A model generated the notes under the pieces. The model was not told the origin of the DNA and made no database searches. It was given only the letters and a program-made list of their open reading frames with translations. From assembly GCA_024752435.1 (NCBI GenBank), contig CP103025.1, positions 1,922,001 to 1,986,000 on the forward strand: a stretch of 64,000 nt of DNA, read 5' to 3'. The DNA comes from Allantophomopsis cytisporea (lineage: Eukaryota > Ascomycota > Leotiomycetes > Phacidiales > Phacidiaceae). The position numbers and the translations under genes were made by a program. How positions within the stretch are numbered: the stretch's first letter is position 1; each line of letters opens with the position of its first letter. Shown one piece after another: positions 22,539-34,954 of this stretch.

Positions 22539-25500
22539 TTATACTGTTGTATTTATGTGTGTGTCAAGTGTATGTGTTGTGATGCGAGCCACAGTATGGA
22601 TGCGTCGTACTGTATATGTATGTGTACGTCGAGCAACGTGACTGAGATCAAGAAACGTGCCTTAATACCTCAACGGCCAACTTCTCAACGTCTTTCAATC
22701 TCGTTTCTTCGCTCTCCCACCTATTCATCTACGCGTCTACCCGTCGACTCATCTACCTGTCTACCCATCTACCTGTCTGCCCACACATGTTGTTTGTCCA
22801 ACCATGATTTGCATCCATCCTGTGCTGTTCAAGCCGCTCATCCCAACGTCGTCAAGGATTGGGACACGCAACGTGAAATTCGAAGGGGCATTTGGAATTT
22901 GGCAAGTTGCCGGCGCACGGCAGATCGTATGAGTTGTGTGGACTCAAAGGCTGCTGCTAGGCACCTAAGGGCTGGGGAAGTCGGGTGGTTCGTCAATTGG
23001 ATGCTTTTGCCTGTGCTTTGCATGGGGGAAGACGGGAACGTTGATCCGGAAACTATCAGACCAAGTATTGATCAAGACAGGGTTTGCAGCGTTTCTTCCG
23101 CCCGACTCACTCTCCCCGGTTCCTGGATTCTCGAGCTCATATGTTAGAACGTGGGATGTGTAGTCGTCGACGAATCCATCTGGACTCTTCTGCCACTCTT
23201 TGTGCTATGGAGCTGCATCTGTGGCTTGCCTTGCCTTGCTCTTGCTTTGCCTCTTGCTTCAGCCGTTACTTTTGTCTGAGTCTTTAACTTTTGCACTCTG
23301 CCTTGCCATCATGTCCGTCCCTCTGCCTCACTTGTCTCCCCTCACCGCAATGGCTCATCTATTCTTAAGGAGGGGCTGGCTATATTACTTTCATGTGCGA
23401 CGATGTGGTGTTGCAAAATTTTCATGGTGCTTTTCATGGTGCCCGTTATTCTATGTTATTATCGTACATTACCTCTTGTGCACCTGTATGTACATCCCAT
23501 GCCTGGATCATACATGAGGCTTCTGCTTGACGGTTTTGTTCAAGCCTTGACATGGGATGATGTGGTAGTTTATCCCAATCCCTCCACGCAAGGTGTGGTC
23601 ATTGTTTCCGATGTTCTTCTGTTGTTGTTGTTGTTGTTGATCAGTCACTCTCGTATGAAAGGACTGTGTTTACGATTATGTATGTGGAATTTGCTCCATC
23701 AATACGGCTCAACTTGGCCTGATAACCGTTTCTGATAGTGGGACAGATTCATCGTGCTTCATCCAGGAAGGCTCAACGTGGTGAATGTTGCGAATTACAG
23801 TGGAGTATTTACCGTGGAGTACGCAAAGTGAGTGAGTAGCAAATATGATATATGTAGGGTTTGAGCATGGCCGTCTGTACTCTCTGTAAGGAGGAGGATG
23901 AAATGTACGATATAATTCTCGCTACCATGTTTTGTTAAACGGTTACCATCAAGGATGTGTTGGTTACGACGTTAGGTAAATATGTTGGGTTACGGTGGGC
24001 TATATCTGGTTACTGCATATATGTGAATTAACTGCATGAACAATTACCTTACCTTACTTTGCTTGCTTGTGTGGAGGGAGGTGCTTCACCTAGCGTGTCT
24101 ACGTGGGCCACTCGTCGCGACGGAGTAGCATTGAGAAGATTGACACCCAGCACGGGATGCTTTCTACGAAAATCTTCTTTTCTTCCCGTCCCACTATGTA
24201 TAATAATATACTCAAAGTCAAAGAAGGGTAAAAGGCAATGTAAGTAGAGAGGTACGATACGCATCGAGATCTCTTGTGGACCTCAATCAAAAGACCTGGT
24301 CGTGTACTCCTATACGTGTACTACATTTCCAGCATGTTAAGTATGCTGCATGTAAGAAGGAGCATGTAACTGTATGACAGATGTACGAAGTACAGCAACA
24401 CAGAGAGAGTATGTACATAGATAGATAGATGGAGGGGGGCTCTATGCGCCTCTGCCTTTCCCTCGCCTCTGATCTCCGACCTCTCTAACCTATGGCCTCT
24501 CAGCATCATCAGTAGTATCATCCGTGCTTCTGCTGTCAGTACCTACAAACGTATCTACATCCACTCATCCAAGGGCCTATCTACCTGTTTGAGGTCCCGG
24601 CGGTCGGTTAACGGCGTCAACATCCAATACGGAGATCTTAAATCATTGATCAGAAATGATCAATATCTTACCCAACAAGCTGGCAAATCGTGATGCGCAT
24701 ACTTCCAACGTCCCCACGATCCAGCGATCATTGCTATCTGGGAAAAGTGCATTGCCATCGTACTTATCTTACTTATCGCACCAAAATACGAAATCTGAAA
24801 TGTCTTGGGGTCCCCTTCCCATTTCCATCAGTTCCGTGGTCCCCGTCGTAGGACTCCGACCGAGAGATCATATATCGCGGGTCTGAAGTCCATATGGTGC
24901 CATTGTATCCATTGTGTCATGGTCAAGGTGCCGACGATCCTAGAAGCCTGTCCATGTATCAAAGATATCAAGGGAGTAGGGAATCAAGGGATGAAAGAGA
25001 AGGAAAAGTGTGCCGCGCCGGGGAAGTCGGGCAGCCTCGATGCCATGCACTCCATGGGCCTGTGCATGTGCGAATCGGGTTCGATCTTACCCAGAAGTCT
25101 AATAATGATGCGAGGAGACAACAACGAGCCCTGACACCACAGACAAAAACCAGGTCTAGAGGAAAGCAGAGCCAAGAGTCAACAGAGTCGAGCGTGTCCA
25201 CAATCACATTACCTCAATGTCACTCTTAGAATATCCTTCCCAAATATCCACGAAAATATCCACCACCATGTTCTTAAGAGACATTGTGGACAGCATGGAC
25301 AGGCATCATACTCCTCAGCCTGAACACCTCTTAGCTGCTGACCTGACCAATTCTGTCTCTTAGAACGACCTCACCCGGACTACACATCCATAAACCCTCT
25401 CTTTCTCTCTATTTTCTATCCACCAAAGTCACAATACGATATGTGATATTTCTGGAGTTCACTAATCCTGAACATCTACGGAGGATGAAGCAATGCTCGC

Positions 25501-26660
25501 CTGTCGTTGGCCAATATGATCTGTGGATATGAGACTGTGATCCGTCATTTGCTCATGCTACAGCTAGCCAAAGAGAGAGCACTGTACAGACAACAGTATC
25601 TGCTATGCTATGCACTGCTTCGTTCAGTGCTGTGGTATAAGCCATACCCTACATAACACCTACCTCATCAACCCGGCTACCCAGTTGTCAAAAGGCTGAC
25701 CACCTCACGAGTCACGCCTCTCAGCCTGTGTCTTTACAGCTGTGTCTCTGGTCTTGCTGCCCGTGTGCCTGTGGTCCTAGCTGCTGCCCGTCAATCTGCA
25801 CCAGGAACCTGGACCCTTTTTCAGCTGTAGCCGCCCTGTTAGCTATGCAAGGGATTGTGTTCTCTTTGGGCAACAAGATTACCCTTCATCATCTTGATAC
25901 AGAGACCCTGTGAATATTTTGGTTTTGCATGACTATTCCGTACTGTGAGGTTGTTCACTTGTTCGCCATCCTGCGTGGCATCCAATGCTTGTGCGTTTCA
26001 ACTACTCTGCGTAAGTAAGAGGGGAACTATCTGCACAATCGCTTGTTCTTGTCGAGATGGCTTTGTTGTTTGAATTTCTATCATATCCTTCTGCTTGCTT
26101 GCTGCTCTGCCGGTGACCGATTTTGCTAGGGTATAGCGATCGAAAGATTCGTAGATTTTACTCTGCACCCAGATACAACTGCTAAGGCGGCAGATCTACC
26201 TGGCGGGGGGAGCGTTGTCCCATCCTGCATCAGCGGCGGGGGTCGCAGAATGCAAATTCTCTCGAGTGAGCTTCTATATGTGATATGTACTTGTAGCCAG
26301 GGTACTCGTTCCTTCTATGAACGTATTTGTTATATAAGTTCTCATATATCCCTTTGTTGAATTTACTTCTTGTCATCACCTCAAACTCTTCCCACCATAC
26401 TTAACTCTTGTGCTTTTTGCTAGTCTTTGCTATAGCCTTGCCGTCTTGTTCTGCGTTGTTACTACAAGTATCTGTCTGCCTTCCTGCGTGCCTACCTACC
26501 TGATCTCAAGTTGTCAACATCGTCGATTATCCTTCAGTCAACTTCACTGTCTGCTCACTGCTGTCTGTTGTTGCTCATTTGCTGCAGTTATCCGTTGTTA
26601 TCATTGTTCCCCCCTTTCCGGTGTATCATTCTCGACTTTTGTGAATCAACAACATCTGCA

Positions 26661-27659
26661 ATGGAGCTCCACAAACTTCCGTAAGTTCTTCTACTTTACA
26701 TTTTGGAAGGTTCTTGGACTAATTCAAGAAGTGGTGTTCGAGAGATGCTCCCAGAAGCCTTCCCTCGCGTCGAGTCTATCCATTCAACTCCTCGTAATGA
26801 GTATGAACATGAGCCAAGAGTCTTTGCTGGCAATGTTTCTGGCTATGGGACTCAATCTCATTACGTCTATGAAGCACAAGCTCCTTACAGCTACCACGAC
26901 ATTAGCCGCCGAGAGTCTGTTGCGTCTGAAGATTTCAGATATCCAGCCGATATCTACACTCCATCTACGACTGCCAGCTATCATGGCAGCCGAGCTGCCT
27001 CCCCCATTGTCAGAAACCTCTCTCAGAACTCCTACATGTCTCAGGAACATGATCAGTCAATGTTATCGTCCACCAGACGCCGTAAGCGCCAACAGTCTTC
27101 CATTCATGATCGTAAAGGTCCAGAGAAGAGGGCTCAGGACAAACGACACAAGACCTCAGAGAAACAACGCCGTGACTACCAGGGTGTCTACATCGATTGT
27201 GGAGACAAAATCCGAGACATTATCCACGCACATACTCCGCAGCCCTCGTGTACTTACTGTACAGGACCAGATAAGAAGCCAAAGCTAGCCAACTCAAAGA
27301 AAGCCAAGAAGGTCAAACTCGAGGAATCGACCATGTTTGACTTCCGCAGAGCACTTCATATGAGCACTGATGCTGTGCACGAGATTATGAGGGAGATTGC
27401 TTCTCTTGCCCAGAGTCTGCACAATGAGAAGGAGATCGGTCTGATGACGGACCCTAACAATCAGTCCAAGTGGTCCGAAGATGTTCGTGGCAGGGTCGCC
27501 AGAGAACTGCTTACTCTGATGAGACAAGATTGCATCAACCATGGTATCGAGCCACTTGGTGACGATTTCGAACCAGCCGGCCACTACTCTGACACGAGCG
27601 TTAATTTGCACCCTGGATCCCCTGCGTCCAGCATGTCTGGCAGAAGTTCCAAGTCTTAA
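26661..27659 (+). CDS. Putative bHLH-type transcriptional regulator
   Basis: Exons 26661-26680 and 26729-27659 give 316 aa. Exon 1 encodes only MELHKLP. The 48-nt intron has GTAAGT, a GGACTAATT branch site and AAG acceptor, and the phase closes. Residues 123-175 are strongly basic, then amphipathic: RRRKRQQ, then HKTSEKQRRD, in which H147, E151 and R155 have the 4-residue spacing of the class-B bHLH basic region that reads CACGTG-type E-boxes. DYQGVYIDCGDKIRDII could be helix 1. A long Lys-rich loop (KKPKLANSKKAKKVK) precedes FDFRRALHMSTDAVHEIMREI as a possible helix 2. The N-terminus is Ser/Tyr/Pro-rich. The loop is longer than in most bHLH proteins and Cys pairs (CTYC) lie inside it, so the call is tentative. 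A start at 26703 would remove the intron but give a less convincing N-terminus. Confidence 0.6.
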
Positions 27660-28631
27660 AAAAGATCTGTTTTCCGCCTCTATCATGAGTTCTCGGCACG
27701 CATGGACTTGACATTTTCACACCCAAAAAAGTCATTTTTATTCACGATATTCCTTTTTTAACGGCCTAAGTTTCACGGAGTTATGATCCAAAAGTTTTAC
27801 AAATATCGGTATCCCAACCATTATTCTTCGAAGAAGGAGCTGTATTATATTCATATGTATAATAGTAGTTAGTGTGCATTGTCTGTTGGAAGGCTACTTG
27901 ATTGTCTGCACGTTGGTCTCTTTCTGTTTTGGAGGCGGAATATTATGTAGAGCAGGCGATCTAGGAGCCAATCTGACATGACGATGGAGGAGTCAAATGA
28001 AAGCACATGAGACATGAAACAGCTGAATGTTATTGACTCTACGACCACACTTTATGACCTGTCTCCTCGTGCGTTGTTTCGTCACTGGATGGTGCGGTTG
28101 AGCTGAAATAGATTGCAATCGGTTACAAAACCATGGAGTATTGTAAATTTGACATTGTAGATGCTGAGCTGAAAAAAGATGCTGAGATTGGCGCGTTTTA
28201 TGTATGAGTTTCTGCATCACATTATGCTGCATCGGTGGCGTTTTATGAAATGTGATATCTTTCGAGAAGGATTGCATATGTTCAGCTCCCGATTTCTGTC
28301 ATTTTGAACGCACCATATGATAACCGCACACATGCGATTTGTTACCAGTAATCGAGATAGCGCCTTATTTCGTATCCGATTCTGCAATGCGTGTTCCAAA
28401 GAACAATAGACACAAGTCGCACGAGACATGCGTATTACACGAATTCTTAGCCCTCTGGAAGAAGACATGACAGTTTGGGGGAACTTGGGAATTCTTCATG
28501 CTGGATTTGCTCGATCTATGCGTAATAAGACACCCTTGTAGTACAGACCGACCTCTTCGGCATCGAACCTCAACAACTACCACCCTCCATCCTGTACAGC
28601 GTCACGTCATCTATTGCCCCTAGACATCCCT
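27660..28631. other. Convergent intergenic region
   Basis: 972 bp between the stops of the bHLH-like gene and QCR7. It holds 3' UTR sequence; short ORFs on the minus strand have no features. Confidence 0.5.
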
Positions 28632-29224
28632 CTACTTTCTCTTGGAGACAGCCAAAGCCTCCAAATCGAGGCGTTCTCTGGCCTCAGCCTCGATCTCCGC
28701 GATGATTGGGGAAAGGTAGGCAGTATCCTGTGTGGTGATTAGTATGCTTCGATATTTCGTCATGATGGGTTCAGCGTACCTCCTCTGGCTTGGTCTGCTG
28801 CTCCTTTGGAAGAAGCTGGTGGGAGAGGGAGCACTATATTTGTCAAAAACTGTTTGCTACCAATTCATATCCGTGCGATGTTGAAGTACCTGGAAAGCTC
28901 TGCGGAGACGGAAGACACGGTCGTAGGCCTCCTTTGGCGGGAGACGCTTAAGGGCGAGAAGGACGGCCTCGGACTCTTCTGGGATCAAGTCATCGGCTCT
29001 GGAAGGTTGAGAGATCATCAGCAATTGATTCCCAGCACTCAATTGTCCCATCCGACACGTTCCGTCGTTCAATTGACATTCGCAAGATAGATCCCCATGA
29101 GCGCTTACCTCAAGCCGAGCTTTCTGTAACCGGCGGCATTGGCGTACCAGTTGGAGAGAGGAGTCATCCATCTCTTCAACCATGGACGCTTGACAATGAA
29201 GTTCGTGAACGATGGCTGAGACAT
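28632..29224 (-). CDS. qcr7: Cytochrome bc1 complex subunit 7 (QCR7)
   Basis: Matrix-side 14-kDa subunit of respiratory complex III, needed for assembly of cytochrome b. Exons 29109-29224, 28890-28998, 28780-28833 and 28632-28727 give 124 aa (yeast 127). Family blocks: NAAGYRKLGLRADDLIPEE near the first junction, ALKRLPPKEAYDRVFRLRRA, LLPKEQQTKPEEDTAYLSP and the closing LDLEALAVSKRK. All three introns close in phase, and the joins reconstruct family blocks that no single ORF shows. It is divergent from a mitochondrial carrier gene with 744 bp between the start codons. Confidence 0.93.
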
Positions 29225-29968
29225 GATGTCGTTATGTGATCGGGTCAATTCTGAGGTCCAAGTCGTCTCGTCGTTGGTCTCAAGCGATCATTTCTTCGAT
29301 GCCCGCCAGCCAAATGATTGATTACATAAGCTGGATTCGGGAGCCCATGAGTAGTCGGCGATTTCGCAGCAGCGGACAGTCGGGAAGATGAGGTGCTAAG
29401 GTATCAGGCATCAAGGCATGAATAATGTGAGCATGAGGTGAGGATCAGGAGAGCATGCGCTCACAGGCGCACAACAATCAAAGAAATTGCGTCCTGAGGC
29501 AGAAACCCCATCTGCCCCTCGTGCCCCTTCGCCCTGGCACGCCAAGTTCAGTCCCACAGAAGACGCAAGACGCACTTACGGCTCGTGTCGGGGGATCGCA
29601 GTGACCCAAGCTTGGAGCTGCCGACGACAATAATTGCGCTGCTTATCAACAACCTCTCCAACCTTTCCAATCTTCACCTCCACCTCCATTTTCACTGTAC
29701 CAGCGAAACACGATCAGCTCTATATACCGCTCTGCGCTCAGAAAGTTCTCCAATTCAGCCTCAGTATTTGTCAATGGCCAGCGACAATCGCTAGCTGCTG
29801 TGTCTTTGGCGTGCTGCGTGGGAATCTTCCCCGCACACCGGGACACGAGCTTGAAACCGGCGACAACAAACCACTGCTCATTGTGTAGCTATCAGAAGCG
29901 GCGCTCTGCCCTGATTCTTCGAGAAAAACTTTATAACGAACGCTCCCCCCCAAACAGAGAGCTCCATC
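29225..29968. promoter_or_regulatory. Shared divergent upstream region, QCR7 / NAD+ carrier
   Basis: 744 bp between two genes whose products both work at the mitochondrial inner membrane. It contains both leaders. The mid part (29500-29590) is C-rich. I cannot name sites. Confidence 0.45.
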
Positions 29969-31239
29969 ATGTCGCATGAACGCAGCACGCCGTCCTCTCC
30001 CACTTCCGGGGAATCCGCTTCTCCGAGCCCAGAGTTTTCCGCTGGAACGACCAGTATTGCTCTGGATCAGAGGGGGATGACTATTATCGAGAAATTCGCC
30101 AAGGACAGATCAGATGCAGTTTTCAATGCTATGGCGGGCGCGGCAGGTGGATTTGCATCGGGGGTCGTGACCTGCCCTCTCGATGTCATAAAAACAAAAT
30201 TACAAGCACAAGGCGGATTTAGGGTTGCAGCAGCACCGGCACAAACACAAGCGCCAGTAGCAAATAGATACAAGGGAATGTTGGGCACTGCCCGGATCAT
30301 TTGGAAAGAGGAGGGTTTGAGGGGCATGTACAGAGGTCTAGGGCCGATTATTCTTGGATATCTACCAACTTGGGCCGTTTGGTTTACAGTCTACGGACAG
30401 GCCAAACGCTATCTTTCCACAAAAACTGGTGAGTCGCGGCTACCAGATTTGATATAAAATTTCTTATCATACTGACATTCTACTTAGACAATGTCGTAGC
30501 TGCTAATCTTGGATCGTCCATAATTGCTGGAGCATCATCAACTATGGTCACCAACCCGATATGGGTGATAAAAACTAGACTCATGTCTCAAGTGAGTCGG
30601 CGGTCAGCGTCTACATCAGGTCGACCCCCATGGCATTACAAATCAACGCTGGATGCTGCACGTAAGATGTATGCCACAGAAGGCATCCTCTCGTTCTATG
30701 CTGGCCTTACTCCTGCTCTCCTTGGACTTACACACGTAGCTGTCCAATTTCCAGCATATGAGTATTTGAGAGAAAAGTTCACTGGTCAAGGAATGGGTAC
30801 ACAGGCAGAGGGCGACAACACAACCCACTGGTTTGGAATTCTTTCAGCAACTGTCTTGAGCAAAGTCCTTGCAAGTTCAGCCACATATCCACATGAGGTC
30901 TTGCGAACTAGACTTCAAACACAACAGCGCACAATGCCTTCCGCCTCCAAAGACTACGGGACTATGCGAGCTGGCCTGGAAGGGTCCACTCATCAACATG
31001 CGAAGTCAAATCCTGTTGCAGCAGCAGTTGCAGCATTGCCACGATACAAGGGTGTAGTCGCCACCTTCAAAACGATACTGCGAGAGGAGGGATGGCGAGC
31101 TTTCTACGCTGGAATGGGGACTAATATGATGAGAGCCGTACCAGCGGCTACGACCACCATGCTGACTTACGAGTATATAATAAAACACCTCCACTACTAC
31201 AGAGATGAGGGCGCCAGAAAATCAGTGGAGTTTCTCTAA
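29969..31239 (+). CDS. ndt1: Mitochondrial NAD+ carrier (Yia6/Ndt1 type, SLC25)
   Basis: Inner-membrane carrier of the SLC25 family. Exons 29969-30428 and 30488-31239 give 403 aa. There are three repeats of about 100 residues with signature motifs PLDVIKTKLQAQ, NPIWVIKTRLMSQ and YPHEVLRTRLQTQ, each followed by the G-x-x-x-x-Y-[RK]-G element (GMYRGLGPIILGYLPTW, SFYAGLTPALLGLTHVAVQFP, AFYAGMGTNMMRAVPAA). The Trp in the second-repeat PIW motif and the overall pattern match the Ndt/pyrimidine-nucleotide subgroup; NAD+ transport follows from yeast Ndt1, and a pyrimidine-nucleotide or folate carrier is the alternative. A Ser/Pro-rich N-terminal extension of about 40 residues and an insertion before the last repeat (HQHAKSNPVAAAVAA) are lineage features. 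Confidence 0.85.
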
Positions 31240-32431
31240 GCAGGACAGTATGATCTTGGAGGCATTGGACATGCCTTCCTACGCAGCTTCCTTCGCAACA
31301 CGACCAGCGAATATAGATATCCTTTCAGCGAATCAATTTGCGTGCTTCATTGCACATTTTTATTTAGTGCAGCAGCTGGCCACTTAGGGGCTGCTCTCCG
31401 TCAAGATTTATGACAAGCATTGGCGTTTGGGGAAGAAGCTTTCGATGTTTCGTGTCATGGTTTGTAGCGACATGGCCTCTTGCTTTGATATTTGGACAAT
31501 ATATTGTATGAGCATTTGCTCTGCATCAAAGTGTATTACATAGAAATCAACTCAAAACATTGAAAACTCCTCTCTTCAAATGATGACTCTACAGAGCTTA
31601 TTTCGTTAACTGATATCGTAAATGCCCATTCAAGTTCAAACCCTGATTTCATAAATGCATCTTGCCTGGCATCTCCCCGGATCCAGACTGGCATGCGAAG
31701 AACCTGATCATCCTTTAAGTGTGTTAGAAATACTTCAAATTGATATGATCATTACTGTATCAGGTTCGAAGACGAGGCTCATCCGCTTTCCAATATTCTT
31801 CACCGTCTATGCATCCACAACTTAAGCTGGTGATGTTGCTTCGTAATATTTTGGTATATCTTTTGCATGTTCTACTTAAGGCTTATTTGCTAATGTGCGA
31901 TCTCAAGTGAGTCAGATGCAAAAACGGGCATTATCTATAAAATACCAATTGGCTCCCAAAGCTTCCAAGAACGAAGACTCATTGTCTTCTATCTCCTTGA
32001 AAGAGGATCTCAATCGTATGACAGAGGCGTATCTTTCATCACCAGCATAAGGATCTAATAAAGGCCATTACTTTTGTATTTATTTTTTCTGTTGTTCTTT
32101 TTGAGTCTCTAGATTCTAAAGAGATATTGAAATGCCACGTTAATGGCTGAAGCTGTACACAAAGGAGGTTCGTATCGAATCACAGTGTTCAATGAGGTCG
32201 AAAATTACTTAGATGTGTATTTTCGGGTTGCTTCCGATGAACATGATATCATTAATATCTTCAAGATTTAGTTAAGGTGCATGCGTATTTTAACATCAAG
32301 ATTATTTTGTTCATTTGGTTGTATACTGAGTAGCTATTACTTAAATCACAAATACCACAGCAAAAGAAGAAGGAAAAAAGTGTAGATTAAGTTATTTTCC
32401 AGAGTCCACAACCGATGTAATCCCTAATTGA
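31240..32431. other. AT-rich convergent intergenic region
   Basis: 1.2 kb between the stops of the NAD+ carrier and the catalase-like gene. AT-rich from 31500 to 32400. No gene or repeat array seen. Confidence 0.5.
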
Positions 32432-33794
32432 TCAGGTTCCAGTAGGTGCAACGCCAATATCTGGTACCCAATCTCCATCAGGAATCTGATCAATGCTCGT
32501 GATATGGACCTCCTTCCTTCCATTCATCTTACGGCGGTATGCACTGCTTGCAGGATATACTATAACTGTCAGGTGGCACTTCTATCAAAGGAAGTAGGGA
32601 AAACTGACCAACTTTTCGCAACCTGTTGGGTGAGCCAAGAGGCTGCAAGGACTTCAAGCCATGCCAGGGGTCAAGTCTCAAATGATCTTCCCAGAAGGTC
32701 TTGCGAGCGGCTTTGAAGCTGTCTTGCTTTGGAATCACAATCCTCGCGACTGTCTGAAATGGGTACTTCTCGGCATCCCAGACCTTTCCGGCATATTCCA
32801 CAGGCTGATCTTCCAAATTCTCGCACAGTTGGAATTGGAGGAGATACTCTGCCTCATTGTTTGCATGGAACTCCTTCAGCCACTCGCTGAGGACATCGTC
32901 GGGGTGCGAATCTCGGTTTACCGTTTGCTCGTACTATGATATGTTGTGAGTAGCTGTCATATAACGATTATGCGCTTTGATTACCAATTTCTTCTGAGTC
33001 ACCGAGGCTGGAACCAAACAGTACTTTGCAACATAATCTCCAAAGCGGTATGCAGTCTGACTGTACTGTCTAGTGGACTCAAGATGAGTGTTCCGGACTT
33101 TGTATCTTCCCTCTTGTAACTCAGCATCTTTTCTCGCCTGCAAACATTGGTGCAGCTTATCATCATTGCCAGCATGTTGCATACGCAGTCCAATTATCTC
33201 CTTGGTGGTCTTGGCATCTGCAAGGTCAAGTGCTGGGGTGCTGTTGAACTCGATGTCTTGGGTTGGAATTCCAACACCCTCATCGAACATTTCTCCCTGG
33301 ACGTTAAAGACCTTCATGCCTAAGCCTCGAGGTTGTGGAATACGATCATCAAGTGCTGGGTCACCGGGCTCGCTGCTGTACCGCATGGCTATCGGGTAGC
33401 GGCCTCCTTTCGCGAACATACTCTGCTTGAGATGTGCGGGGAGGTTGTCGTCAACGATCATCTCGCCTTTGACAAGACCTTGGGTCCTGGCATGGGTTCC
33501 TAGTGTTTGATTAGACGATAGCTTTGCGTAAAAGGGGCGGTGCTGAAGCTCACCTCCATAACAATGGCGATGATGGTTGTACATGCCCGCCTGGCTCTTA
33601 TTAATCATTTCAGCAACAGCTTGGATATCTTCCTTTTCGCCCTCAGGAATACTCTCGACACGGGAATCATCCCATCGAATATAGTTCCGGTGGCTTAGAT
33701 CGGGTGTGGAATTGCTCGCTCCATTGCTTCCGGTCATTGACATTTTGCCAAAACCTGACTGAGCGTGATTGACTGAATGTTCGACGGCTGTCAT
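32432..33794 (-). CDS. Catalase-like heme protein
   Basis: Exons 33554-33794, 32985-33499, 32609-32933 and 32432-32565 give 404 aa, about the length of a catalase core without the C-terminal domain. The catalase fold is indicated by the distal region THARTQGLVKGEM (position of the catalytic histidine), the FAKGGRYPIAMRYSSEPGDPALDD block, the LGMKVFNVQGEMF strand and the IEFNSTPAL block. C-terminal YEQTVNRDSHPDDV and WEDHLRLDPWHGLKSLQPLG match the catalase-related group used by many fungi alongside true catalases. The canonical catalase proximal tyrosine motif is not clearly present, so peroxidase/catalase activity is inferred only. No signal peptide, so probably intracellular. Intron 3 has a weaker donor (GTCAGT), but its removal restores a sensible C-terminus. 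Confidence 0.82.
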
Positions 33795-33873
33795 CTTGAA
33801 AATTTAATAAGTATCACAATATGCGAAGGATCATAAAGACATGTCATCTGGAAAGCAGACAAGATGGACTCGT

Positions 33874-33904
<31 letters not shown>

Positions 33905-34954
33905 CTATCTATCTGAATAGCAACCTATTTACTTTACACTAAACCATTCATGAGCACTCGACGAGCTAAGATAGATCCCATATTTACAAAGGCCCAGAAC
34001 GACGGAGTCAGGACCGGATTCGCGATCTTAGACAGCTTTGAAAGAGGAGTCTGGAATTATTGGTGCAGTAAGTAGAGTGTTGAATATCGAGGTAAGAGCA
34101 GTCATTGGCATGCAACAACATAGTTAAATTTTAAGATAAATGTTGGTGCACGGGAGGCTTGCGTTTATTGGACTTCCCCGCTTTATAGTTAAGTTATTTG
34201 CATCACCACATAGAACAGGCAAAGACGATTTCCTCGGACGCAAGGAGCGTCTAATGGCTGCCGCACTTATTCGTATGCCAGAATTATTTGGAATAACCAT
34301 TTGAGGTTCATGGAATCAGAAACCACATATGATGTTTGCATGAGAAAAGAGGGGAGCGCTCAGGATTCCATGTAAGGATGAAGTAATGGAGTAGACTTTT
34401 GCCCACACGAAGCACATACGGACCACGTACAAATACATATGGCCCGTATGTAAAGGACATATGTATACACATGCGAGGAGATCGAGAGACCAAAGATCAT
34501 TGCATTGCAGCAGCTTACTCGCATCGCCTCACATGTCAATCTATCAATTCGAATAAAGTAGACACAAACGATTCCAGTCATGATCTAATAACGCCGGCGT
34601 CAGGTATATGCAGAGTATTAACATACATATGTATGTATATTCTGTCTTAGTGGTTGATTTCGTGCGTCGTTCGTTGTATGTACCCCAGTACTTCGAGATG
34701 TAACAGACGATGTAAAGACGACGTAAGGACCCCCACACGCAGAAGACGTCAAGTCAAGTTCATGTTCGGTATGAAAAGGTACGACAAGCTGAGATCAGAC
34801 CCTCCCGGGGGTAGGGGATGCTGAAGTCCGATGTTAGATCAGTCTAAGCGAGAGCCATTACGAGGCTGGTACCCTGTAACCTTACCTCACCTGGAGAGGA
34901 GGAGAAGAGTCCCAACTGACCAGCCAAGCCGACCTTCTGGTTCACATCTTCAAA
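33795..34954. promoter_or_regulatory. Divergent upstream region, catalase-like / golgin
   Basis: 1.16 kb between divergent start codons; holds the AT microsatellite at 33877-33914. Between 34390 and 34640 the sequence is rich in ATATGTA/TACATATG-like palindromic words. No gene supported. Confidence 0.45.
33877..33914. repeat. (AT)14 microsatellite followed by ATCT units
   Basis: An uninterrupted AT dinucleotide run of about 28 bp, then three ATCT units. It sits about 80 bp upstream of the catalase-like start codon. Confidence 0.95.

Larger units (their letters stand above)
21277..26660. other. Gene-poor block, 5.4 kb, upstream of the bHLH-like gene
   Basis: No supported gene. It contains a G-rich tract (22145-22175), a TTGTG pentanucleotide array (22501-22538), a TTG run (about 23617-23640), a degenerate CTACCTGTCTACCCAT stretch (about 22730-22790) and, near the 3' end (26390-26660), a C/T-rich leader before the ATG at 26661. 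The longest ORFs (22476-23147; 26410-27288) are explained by repeat translation or overlap with a real gene. A long regulatory upstream region is plausible for a transcription factor. Confidence 0.5.

Noticed and set aside
22476..23147. 223-codon plus-strand ORF
   Set aside because: Its start is the translation of the TTGTG microsatellite (Cys/Val run) and the rest has no domain or splice support.
26410..27288. 292-codon plus-strand ORF overlapping the bHLH-like gene
   Set aside because: Different frame from the spliced gene; the overlap has hydrophobic, low-order composition and no family sign.
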